Below are positions 7,317 to 15,700 of a stretch of DNA of 64,000 nt, piece by piece. Under the pieces are notes generated by a model. That model made no database searches. It was given only the letters and a program-made list of their open reading frames with translations, and had not been told where the DNA came from. The stretch spans positions 124,001-188,000 of the forward strand of contig JAPSGI010000006.1 of the NCBI GenBank assembly GCA_031177685.1. Direction: 5' to 3'. This DNA is from Solirubrobacteraceae bacterium. GTDB lineage: Bacteria > Actinomycetota > Thermoleophilia > Solirubrobacterales > Solirubrobacteraceae. The position numbers were made by a program, and so were the translations under genes. How positions within the stretch are numbered: position 1 is the stretch's first letter; every line of letters begins with the position of its first letter.

Positions 7317-8411
7317 TCAGCCGGCGAGGAAGAGCTCGCGCATCGCGGCGCGGAAGCGCGCCGTGTCGTAGCGCGCGGCCTCGCCGACCGCGCCGGCGCG
7401 CAGGCGGGCCAGCTCGTCGGGCGCATCGATCAGCTCGCGGGTGCGCGCGACGAGCTCCGCCACCTCGCGCCAGTGGCGGCCGGTCCGCCCGTCGGCCACG
7501 ACCTCGGCCGGGCCGCCCTCCGGCACCACGAGCGGCACCGCGCCGTGAGCCATCGCCTCGACCGGGGCGATCCCGAAGTGCTCCAGGCGCTCGGGGTGGC
7601 GGCGCGGGTCGACGCCGAAGCCCGCCGCGTGCCAGTACAGCGCCGCGCCCGCGTACAGGTCGAGGACCTCGGCGCGCGGCGCGTCCACGTGAAGGTGGAC
7701 GGGCAGCCCGCCGGCGCGCCGGCGCAGGTCGTCGATCCAGCGGCGCGTGGCCGCGGACTCGTCCGCCGCGCCGGCCAGGTGCAGCTCCCACCCGGGAGCG
7801 CGCAGCTCCCGGAACGCCTCGATCAGCACGTCCTGGCGCTTCTCGTGCGCGCCCCGGAAGAAGCGCCCGACCGACACGATCCACGGGCGGCGGTGGTCCG
7901 CCGGCGCTGCGACCGGGGGATCGACGGGCGGCGGTAGCACCTCCGCCCGCACCCCCAGCCGCCGCTCGATCCACTCCCGGGCGAAGCTCGAGTAGCACAA
8001 AAAGCGCTCGTAGCTAGCCAGCGCGCGGGGCGCGCGGCGGCGTCCCATCGCTCCCAGCACGGCGGCGCGCACCCGCTCGACGGGCCGCTCGCGCGCGCGA
8101 AACGGAAACTGCACCACGGCGACCCCGCGTCGGGCCCCCGACTCCACGGGGACGTCGGTCGTCAGTGCGACGAGCAGGTCGAGGTCGCGCGAGCGCTCGG
8201 TCAGCTCGGCGTCGGGGGTGGGCCGCCAGGCGAAGGCGTCCGGCGGCACGCTGACGCCGACCCGCTCCCACGCCCCGGGGTCCGGGCGCTCCGGCGCCAG
8301 CAGGACCACGTCGCCCAAGTTGGCGCGCACGGCCTCCTCCAGCATCGTGTAGAGGTAGCGCTCCCCGCCGCCGGCCGCGCCCCGGAAGGGATTGTGGAAG
8401 CCGATCCGCAT
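7317..8411 (-). CDS. GT4-type glycosyltransferase (ALG11-like)
   Basis: 364 residues. The N-terminus MRIGFHNPFRGAAGGGERYL has the glycine-rich acceptor-side loop; the C-terminal half has WIVSVGRFFRGAHEKRQDVL, LYWHAAGFGVDPRRHPERLE and HFGIAPVEAMAHGAVPLVV. The WHAxGFGVD...HPExxEHFGI arrangement is characteristic of the ALG11/mannosyltransferase-like GT4 subgroup. It has its own start (ATG 8411) only 14 nt from the divergent gene at 8426; no convincing -10 box was found for either, so the promoters probably lie within the coding sequences. Confidence 0.88.
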   Translation of the reverse strand: MRIGFHNPFRGAAGGGERYLYTMLEEAVRANLGDVVLLAPERPDPGAWERVGVSVPPDAFAWRPTPDAELTERSRDLDLLVALTTDVPVESGARRGVAVVQFPFRARERPVERVRAAVLGAMGRRRAPRALASYERFLCYSSFAREWIERRLGVRAEVLPPPVDPPVAAPADHRRPWIVSVGRFFRGAHEKRQDVLIEAFRELRAPGWELHLAGAADESAATRRWIDDLRRRAGGLPVHLHVDAPRAEVLDLYAGAALYWHAAGFGVDPRRHPERLEHFGIAPVEAMAHGAVPLVVPEGGPAEVVADGRTGRHWREVAELVARTRELIDAPDELARLRAGAVGEAARYDTARFRAAMRELFLAG

Positions 8412-8425
8412 GGCGTCGGGGGATC

Positions 8426-9940
8426 ATGGAGCAGATGGCCGCCGCTCGCCCCCGCCGCCTCAGCGCCTTCACGGCGGCGGTTCTCGCGGCGATCCTGCTC
8501 GTCTACGTCGCCACGCGGGTCGGGACGATCGTCCGCCTGCCGTGGTTCATCGACGAGGGCAGTCACGCGCGCTTCACCCAGGACTTCGCGAGCGACCTCG
8601 ACCAGGCGTTCGGCTCGCTGACCATCGCGAAGGAGCCGCTGTCGATCTGGATCGGCGCGGCCTTCACCAAGCTCGGCTTCACCCCGCTGGCCGCCACGCG
8701 CGTGGTCTCGTTCGCGGCGGGGCTGCTCACGCTGGCCATGGTCGGGCTGCTGGCGCGCAAGCTGGGCGGGAACGGTCCCGCGCTCGGTGCCATGGGGCTG
8801 TACGCCGTGCTGCCGCTGTTCGTGGTCCACGACGCCGTGGGGATCATGGACCCGCTGCTCACCGCGCTGACGACGAGCGCGCTGTACCTGCAGCTCGAGC
8901 TCGCCGAGCGTCCGCGGCTGTGGCCGGCGCTGGGGCTGGCCGCCGCCATGGGACTGGGCCTGCTGAGCAAGGAGGGCGCGAAGGCGACCGTCGTCCTGCT
9001 TCCCCTGAGCCTGCTGTGCTTCGACTGGCGCGCCCCGCGGCTGCGCCGGCGGCTGGGTCGCTGGGTCGCCTACGCCGCGCTCGGCGTGGCGGGGGCGCTC
9101 GCGGGGTGGCTGCTGCTGCGTTCCTCGTCGCTGTGGGAGCGCGCGCTGGCGATCCGCGAGGCCCCGCTGCTGTACCCGGTGCGCGACGTGGGCGACGCGC
9201 TGGCCGATCCGTGGCGCTGGACGCGCGAGAACTGGCCCGTGTACCGCGACACGCTCACGGGCTACGTCACGCTGCCGGTCGCCGGGGCGGCCGTGGCGGG
9301 GCTCGTCCTGGCACTGCGCGGGCGACCGCGGCCGGCGCTCGTGCTCGCGGGGTGGTTCGCGGCGCTGCTCGGCGCCGCGCTGCTGCTGCCGATCAGCCCG
9401 TACCCGCGCCACGCGCTGTTCCTGGCGCCGATCGTCGTCGCGTTCGCAGGTCTGGCGCTGGCGCGCGGCGCCGGCGCGCTGGGCGCGCGCCTGGGGCCGA
9501 GGCGCGGAGCGGTCGTCGCCGCCGCCGGCGCGGTGCTGCTGCTCGTGCCGGCGCTGCGGGTGGACGCGCGCGTGCTCGCCGACCCGGCCGAGGCACGCTA
9601 CCCGGGCCGCGACGACGTCCAGTACGTGACCGGCCCGCAGGCCGGCGCGCCGTGGCCGCGGGTGGCCGACGAGGTCCGCCGGCGCACCCGTCCCGGCGAG
9701 CCGGTCGTGCGCTCGCGCGCGGTCGTGTACGTACCCGAGCTCCTGCTGGAGGACCGCAACCCGTTCGTCTTCGCCGGCCAGCCCGCGGCGGCGCGGGCGC
9801 GCGTGCTGGTCCGCGACGAGCTGCCGTTCCCCGACCCGGAGGGCGACCGGCTGCTGGTCCGCGGCGGCTTCCGGCTGGTCGCGACGCTGCGTCGGCCGCG
9901 CGGCGGTGCCGCCGTCCGGGTCTACGCCCGTTCGGGCTGA
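8426..9940 (+). CDS. GT39/PMT-type integral membrane glycosyltransferase
   Basis: 504 residues, GT-C fold. About ten hydrophobic segments run from residue ~15 to ~385; the extracytoplasmic first loop has WFIDEGSHARF with the Asp-Glu pair expected for catalysis, and KEPLSIW is the counterpart of the KPPL motif of ArnT/PMT enzymes. A soluble C-terminal region of ~110 residues follows. It should transfer a sugar from a polyprenyl-phosphate donor outside the membrane. ATG 8426 is used; ATG 8435 is an alternative three codons in. The last 19 nt overlap the converging O-antigen-ligase-like gene. Confidence 0.85.
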   Translation: MEQMAAARPRRLSAFTAAVLAAILLVYVATRVGTIVRLPWFIDEGSHARFTQDFASDLDQAFGSLTIAKEPLSIWIGAAFTKLGFTPLAATRVVSFAAGLLTLAMVGLLARKLGGNGPALGAMGLYAVLPLFVVHDAVGIMDPLLTALTTSALYLQLELAERPRLWPALGLAAAMGLGLLSKEGAKATVVLLPLSLLCFDWRAPRLRRRLGRWVAYAALGVAGALAGWLLLRSSSLWERALAIREAPLLYPVRDVGDALADPWRWTRENWPVYRDTLTGYVTLPVAGAAVAGLVLALRGRPRPALVLAGWFAALLGAALLLPISPYPRHALFLAPIVVAFAGLALARGAGALGARLGPRRGAVVAAAGAVLLLVPALRVDARVLADPAEARYPGRDDVQYVTGPQAGAPWPRVADEVRRRTRPGEPVVRSRAVVYVPELLLEDRNPFVFAGQPAAARARVLVRDELPFPDPEGDRLLVRGGFRLVATLRRPRGGAAVRVYARSG

Positions 9941-11379
9941 GTCCCGTCGGCCAGCGCGAGCAGGGCTCCGGCGAACAGGAGCGCGAGCAGGGTGAGCGCG
10001 GGCATCTCCCAGTCCCAGTCGATCCCCGCGTGGAAGGCCCAGGCGACCAGGCCGGCGACCGGACCGGCCGCGGCCACCGGCGCGCTGCGCAGGGCCCGCC
10101 GTGCCGCCACGGCCACCCCGCCGGCGGCCAGCGCCAGCGCGGCGAGCCCGATGAGGCCCAGCTCGGCCAGCGTCTCCAGGTACAGCGAGTGCGCGTCGCG
10201 CGCGTGCTCTGGGATGGTGCGCCGCCGTTCCCATTCGCGGCGAAAGCCGCCGGTCCCGACGCCCGCGACCGGGTGGTCGGCGAAGGTCGCCAGCGCGACG
10301 CGCCAGTACTGATAGCGGTTGCTCTGGATCGAGCTCAGGCGCTGCGCCGTCGCGCCCGTGGGCAGCGGCGCCGCCTGGCGCTCGCGGGCCGCCGCGGCGA
10401 CGAACCCGGTGGCCGCGACGGCCACCAGGCCGGCGGCCAGGAGCGCGCTGCGGCGGGGTAGCGGCAGGCGCCCGAGGCGCGCGGCGCCGGCCCGCTCGAC
10501 CCGGCACGCCCACGCCTGCACCCCGCCGGCGGCCAGGACGACCAGGCCCAGCACCGCCACCATGACCAGCGCCTGGAGCTGACGCTCGTCCTCGGTCGCG
10601 CTGTAGGAGACGACCGCCGGGAGCAGGCTCCCCACGGCGGCGGCCACCGCGCCGGCCTCCAGCACGAGCGCCAGCGAGCGCAGCTGCGTCCACGTGGGCG
10701 CGACGGCGAGCAGCACGACGAGGCCGGCGGCGGCCGCCGCAAGGGCGCCGCGCGAGAACGTCAGGTACAGCGCGAGGCCGAGCGGGGCGGCGGCGCACGC
10801 GGCGGCGATGCGGACGCGATCGCCCCGCGTCCGGTCGCCGGCCAGCCGCGCCGCGAGCACGAGACCGAGCGCGCAGGCCAGTCCCATCGCGTTCCAGTAG
10901 GTCAGCGGCTGCTCCAGCCGCGAGCCGGCCGAGAAGTGGCGGTCCAGCTCGACGAGCTCCGGAAGCAGGCGGTCCAACATGCCGAACAGCGCCATCGCGA
11001 CCAGGCCGGCCAGCGCCGCCGGCTCCAGCGCGCGCAGCGCGGCGCGCGGGCGCAGCAGCGCCGCCGCGGCGACGAGACCGCCGGCGTAGAGCGCCAGGCG
11101 CTGCACGTCGTCCACGGCCGCCTCGCGCACCGGCGCCCAGGCCACCGACACGGCGGTCCACGCGGCGAGCGCGACCAGTCCGGCCAGGGCCGCGCGGCCC
11201 GCCGTGTCGCGCGGCACCAGCCGGCGACCGCCCAGCGCCGCCACGGCCACGAGCACCCACGCGCCGGCCAGCGCCGCGATCCGCGGACCGTCGAAGTACC
11301 CGCCCGCCCGGAAGGCCAGGACGAACGGGCCGGCGAGCAGCGCGGCGGTGGCGGCGGCGAGCGCGTAGCGGCGGAGCAC
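9922..11379 (-). CDS. O-antigen ligase / Wzy-like membrane protein
   Basis: 485 residues with roughly 12 hydrophobic segments. The large loop near the C-terminus carries SIQSNRYQYWRVALATF, HPVAGVGTGGFRREWERRR and ARDAHSLYLETLAELGL, the Wzy_C signature in which the PVxGxGxGxF and HxxYLE elements mark ligases and polymerases that act on undecaprenyl-linked glycans at the outer face of the membrane. GTG 11379 was chosen as it begins just before the first membrane segment and has TAAGCT 10 nt upstream; an open frame extends further but crosses a 42-nt palindrome. It ends inside the converging GT39 gene. Confidence 0.85.
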   Translation of the reverse strand: MLRRYALAAATAALLAGPFVLAFRAGGYFDGPRIAALAGAWVLVAVAALGGRRLVPRDTAGRAALAGLVALAAWTAVSVAWAPVREAAVDDVQRLALYAGGLVAAAALLRPRAALRALEPAALAGLVAMALFGMLDRLLPELVELDRHFSAGSRLEQPLTYWNAMGLACALGLVLAARLAGDRTRGDRVRIAAACAAAPLGLALYLTFSRGALAAAAAGLVVLLAVAPTWTQLRSLALVLEAGAVAAAVGSLLPAVVSYSATEDERQLQALVMVAVLGLVVLAAGGVQAWACRVERAGAARLGRLPLPRRSALLAAGLVAVAATGFVAAAARERQAAPLPTGATAQRLSSIQSNRYQYWRVALATFADHPVAGVGTGGFRREWERRRTIPEHARDAHSLYLETLAELGLIGLAALALAAGGVAVAARRALRSAPVAAAGPVAGLVAWAFHAGIDWDWEMPALTLLALLFAGALLALADGTQPERA

Positions 11380-11389
11380 GGGCGCGCGC

Positions 11390-11395
11390 AGCTTA
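11390..11395 (-). promoter_or_regulatory. -10 box TAAGCT
   Basis: TAAGCT on the minus strand, 10 nt before GTG 11379. The divergent partner GAGACT (11461-11466) lies 9 nt before ATG 11476. Between them is the 17-bp-stem palindrome. Confidence 0.4.
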
Positions 11396-11397
11396 CG

Positions 11398-11439
11398 ACT
11401 GAAGCGTTTTCCCGCCCCTGACCGGGAAAACGCTTCAGT
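11398..11439. repeat. 17-bp perfect inverted repeat between divergent genes
   Basis: ACTGAAGCGTTTTCCCG (11398-11414), loop CCCCTGAC (11415-11422), then the exact complement CGGGAAAACGCTTCAGT (11423-11439). It is the longest perfect hairpin I saw. It sits in the 96-bp gap between the ligase-like gene and the GT39 gene, close to both -10 boxes, so it could be an operator for both or an inserted palindromic element. On the minus strand its core CCCGGTCAGGGG recurs at 22660. Confidence 0.85.
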
Positions 11440-11475
11440 GGCGGCCGCTGCGCGATCCGCGAGACTTCGCGCCCG

Positions 11476-12729
11476 ATGCTGCGCCGCTCGCACGGGTTCG
11501 CCACGTGGCTGGCCGGGATCGCCGCGGTGGCGCTGGCGATCCGCCTCGTCTACGCGCTGGCCCTGGCGCCGGACCCGGAGTTCCTGTCGGACGCCGGCTT
11601 CTTCCACCTGCTGGCGAACCTGCTGGCCGAGGGCCGCGGGTTCATCCGCCCCTTCGATTTCGTCCTCCACGACGCCGTCCGGGCCACCGCGGAGCACCCG
11701 CCCGCGTGGCCCGTCGCGCTGGCGGCGATGTCCGAGCTGGGCGGGACGTCGCACGACGCGCACCGGGTCGTCGCCTGCCTGTGCGGGACCGGCACGGTCG
11801 TGACGATCGGCTTCCTCGGCCGGCGGGTGGCCGGGCAGCGCGCCGGGCTGGTCGCGGCGGCGCTCGCGGCTGCCTACCCGCTCCTGTGGGTGGTCGACGG
11901 GTCGCTGATGAGCGAGTCGCTGTACGGGCTCGCGATAGCGCTCGCGCTGCTGGCCGCGCTGCGGGTCGTCGACCGGCCGACCCTTGGGCGGGCGGCGCTG
12001 CTGGGAGCCGCGATCGGCCTGGCCGCGCTGACCCGGGGCGAGGCGCTGATGCTGATCGCGCTGCTCGCCGTGCCAGTGGCGCTGCTGGCGCGGCGCGAGG
12101 CGCGCGGTCGCGCCGTCCTGCTGGCCGCGACGGCCGGCGCCTTCGCGCTCGTCCTGACGCCCTGGACGGTCCGCAACTGGTCGGCCTTCGACCGCCCGGT
12201 TCCCGTCTCCACCAACACCGGCACCCTGCTGGCCGGCGCGAACTGCCCGCCCACCTACGCCGGCGCGCAGATCGGCTCGTGGTACTTCACCTGCGTCCGC
12301 GCGCCGCGCGGCGAGAACGAGGCGGACGAGGCGGCGCAGCTGCGCGAGAACGGCCTGGACTACGCGCGCGAGAACGCGGGTCGCGTACCGGTCGTCCTGG
12401 CGGTCCGGGTCCTGCGGACCTGGGACCTCTTCCGCCCCCGCCAGGGCGTCGGGTTCGCGCGCGCGGAGGGGCGTGCCAGCTGGGCGCAGTACGCCGGCCT
12501 GGCCGCCTACTACGTGCTGATCGCGCTGGCGATCTTCGGCGCCACCCGGCTGCGCGGCCGTCGTCCCGAGCTGGTCGTCCTGCTGGTCCCTGCGGTCATG
12601 GTCACGCTGATGTCGCTGGCCGGGTACGGGCTCACGCGCTTTCGCCTGGCGGCCGAGATCTCGATCGTCGTGCTGGCCGCGGTGGCGGTGGACGCCCTGG
12701 TGCGCCGGCGAAAGGTCGGCGCCGCATGA
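11476..12729 (+). CDS. GT39/PMT-type integral membrane glycosyltransferase
   Basis: 417 residues, GT-C fold with about 9-10 membrane segments. The first outer loop has FLSDAGFFHLLANLLAEGRG and the PMT_2 hallmark AEHPPAW; LTRGEALMLI follows at a membrane edge, and LTPWTVRNW precedes a soluble loop with two cysteines (ANCPPTY, YFTCVR). It likely transfers a sugar from polyprenyl-phosphate to a surface polymer or glycolipid outside the cell. The ATG is 9 nt after GAGACT. The stop overlaps the start of the AftD-like gene (ATGA 12726-12729), so the two are coupled and probably act on the same glycan. Confidence 0.85.
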   Translation: MLRRSHGFATWLAGIAAVALAIRLVYALALAPDPEFLSDAGFFHLLANLLAEGRGFIRPFDFVLHDAVRATAEHPPAWPVALAAMSELGGTSHDAHRVVACLCGTGTVVTIGFLGRRVAGQRAGLVAAALAAAYPLLWVVDGSLMSESLYGLAIALALLAALRVVDRPTLGRAALLGAAIGLAALTRGEALMLIALLAVPVALLARREARGRAVLLAATAGAFALVLTPWTVRNWSAFDRPVPVSTNTGTLLAGANCPPTYAGAQIGSWYFTCVRAPRGENEADEAAQLRENGLDYARENAGRVPVVLAVRVLRTWDLFRPRQGVGFARAEGRASWAQYAGLAAYYVLIALAIFGATRLRGRRPELVVLLVPAVMVTLMSLAGYGLTRFRLAAEISIVVLAAVAVDALVRRRKVGAA

Positions 12730-15700
12730 CGCGCCGCGAGCGCGCGCTGCCGGCCGTCCTGGCGCTCGGCGCCTTCGCGCTCGCGCTCGCCCAGCGGCCC
12801 GGCTGGGCCAGCAGCGACACCAAGATCGACCTGCACGTCGATCCGGGGCGCTTCCTGGCCGACGTGGCCGCGGTGTGGACGGAGTCCGGGTCGCTGGGGC
12901 ACGTGCAGGGCGGACAGTACGGCGGCTACCTGTTCCCGATGGGGCCGTTCTTCGCGCTGGGTCATGCGGCCGGCCTGGCGCCCTGGCTCGTGCACCGGCT
13001 GTGGCTGGGTGCGCTGCTGGCGCTGGCGGCGTGGGGGACCGTGCGGCTGCTGGACGACGTGGTGGGGCGGCCGCGCGGCGCGGCGCACGTCGTGGCCGGG
13101 GCGATGACGGTCCTCAACCCCTACGTCGTGGTGTTCAGCGCGCGCACCAGCGTGACGCTGCTGGCGTACGCCGCGCTGCCATGGCTGCTGCTGGCGGTGC
13201 ACCGCGGGGTGCGCCGGCCGACGGGCTGGTGGTGGCCGGCGCTGTTCGCGCTCGTGGTGGCGGCCAGCGGGGGAGGGGTGAACGCCGCGGTCACCGCGTG
13301 GGTGCTCCTCGGCCCGGCGCTACTGCTCGCCTACGACGTGCTGACCGGGCTCCCGTGGCGCGCCGCCCGCGCGTTCGCCTGGCGCGCGCTCGCGCTGACG
13401 TTCGTCGCGTCGCTGTGGTGGATCGGCCCGATCCTCGCGCAGGCCCGCTACGGGATCGACTTCCTCGAGTTCACCGAGCAGCAGGGCACGATCTGGGGGA
13501 CCACGAGCATGAGCGAGACCCTGCGGCTCATGGGCTACTGGGTCTCCTACATCGGCGTGGGGTTCCACGGTGCGACGCGGCCCTACTTCGCGGACGCTCC
13601 CACGCTGCTGTACGCGCCCGCCGTGATGGCGGCGATGCTGCTGGTCCCGGCGCTCGTGCTCGGCGCGTTCGCGTGGACGCGCCGGACGGCGTACGGGCCG
13701 TTCTTCCTCGCGCTGGTCCTGCTGGGGGCGCTGGTGATGGTCGCCGGGTTCCCCGAGGGCACGCCGCTGCGCCGCGGGCTGAACTTCACCTACAACCACG
13801 TCGAGGCCACGCACTTCCTGCGCACGACGTACAAGGCCGGCCCGCTGGTCGCGATGGGCCTGGCGGGGTTGGGCGGACTGGCGGCGGGGGCGGCGTGGCG
13901 GCGGACGCGCCGCTGGCGGCCCGCGCTCGCGGCCGGCGCCGCGGTGCTGCTGGCGCTCGCCGCGTGGCCGCTGGTGCGCGGCGACGCGCTGGACGACCAG
14001 CTGCTGTGGAAGGAGGTACCGCCGGCATGGCAGGACGCGGGCCGCGACCTCGACCGCGACCTCCCGCGCCAGACGCGCGCGGTCCTGGCACCGGGCGAGC
14101 TGTTCGCGTACTACCGCTGGGGCGGGACGGTCGACTCCATCCTGCCGCCGCTCACCGAACGCCCGGTGGCCGTGCGCAACATCGTCCCCTACGCCGACCT
14201 GCACGCGATCGACGCCTTCTGGAACGTGGACGGGCAGGTGGCGCAGGAACGGCTGGTGCCGGGGCAGCTGGCGCCGCTGTTGCGCTGGCTGGGGACGAGC
14301 GCCCTGCTGGCCAACGCGGACGGCGACATCACGCGCAGCGGTCAGCCGGCGCCCGCGCACTCCGCGCGCGTCCTGGCCGCGCAGGGGTTCGGGCGGCCGG
14401 ATCGCGCGTACGGTCCGGTCCGGCGGCGGCTGCCTCCGGCGGGGGACGTCGCCCCGGCCGTCGCGCTGGCGCAGGTGCGCCGCTACGACGTGGGCGGCGC
14501 GCGGCGGATCGTGCGCGTCGAGCCGCTGCCCGCGCCGGCGGTGGTGGACGGGTCGGCCGAGGCGATCGCCGGCCTGGCGGCCTTCGGCGAGCTGCCGCGC
14601 ACGCTCGTCTACGCCGGGGATCGCGACGCGCGCGCGCTGCGCCGCGCGGCCGCGGAGGGCTCGGAAGTGGTGATCTCCGACTCCAATCGCCGGCGCGTGT
14701 TCGTGTCCTCGCGCCTGGAGCAGAACTACGGCCACACGCTGGCCGCGGATGGGTCGCCCTCGGAGGACGCGGCCATGCTCGACCCCTTCGCGGACCGCGG
14801 CAGCGACGCGCAGACCGTCGCGGTGCACGAGGGCGCCGAGTCGCTGCGGGCGCCGTTCTCCCCGGGCGGCGAGCAGTTCCCGGAGCACCGCCCGTATGCG
14901 GCGTTCGACGGCGACGTCCGCACGGCGTGGCTGGCGGACCGCTTCCTGCAGCGCCACCGGCGCTGGGTGGAGGTCCGCTTCGAGCGCGCGCGTGCCGTGC
15001 CCTACGTCGACGTGCTGCCGGAGAACGACCGCTACGGGACCGTGCGCGCGCTGGAGGTCGCGGGCCGGCGCTTCGAGGTGCGACCCGGCTGGAACCGGCT
15101 GCCGGTGCGGCTGCGCAACGTGGACCGTCTGCGCGTGCGCATCGCCGACGTGGACTACCCGCCGGGCCTCCCGGCGGGCGGCGCGGGCGGGCTGCACGAG
15201 GTCCGGGTGCCCGGGCTGCGGGTGCGCGAGCGGCTGCGTCCCCCGGTCCTGGCCGAGCGGGCGCTGGCGGGACGCGACCTGCGCCGCAGCGCCCTCACGT
15301 ACCTGTTCCAGCGCACCACCGGCGACGAGCCGTTCCGGCGCGGCCGCTTCGCGGGCCCACCGCAGGCGCTGCACCTGCGCGATCGCGGCGATGCCGAGAC
15401 CGCCATGGCGCGCACGTTTCACCCGCCCGCGGCGCGAGCGTTCCGCGCGGACGCCTGGGCCTCGGTGTCGCCCGAGACGCCCGACGACGCGCTGGACCGG
15501 CTCGCCGGCTACCGCGGCGCCGCAACGTTCACGTCGTCCAGCCGCTTCGAGGGCCGGCCGGGGCTGCGCGCCTCCAGCGCGTTCGACGGCGACCCGGCGA
15601 CCGCCTGGCTCGGCCAGTGGGTCGAGCGCGCGCCGGCCTGGATCGCCTGGGAGACACCCCGCCCCGTGACGCTGCGCCGCCTGCGCCTCGTCGCGCCCCG

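Noticed and set aside
7684-7702. Inverted repeat GTCCAC...GTGGAC reminiscent of the 39-nt palindrome arms
   Set aside because: It is short, lacks the GTGTGGACTT arm and the inner CCGC stem, and lies within a conserved GT4 coding segment; codon bias explains it.
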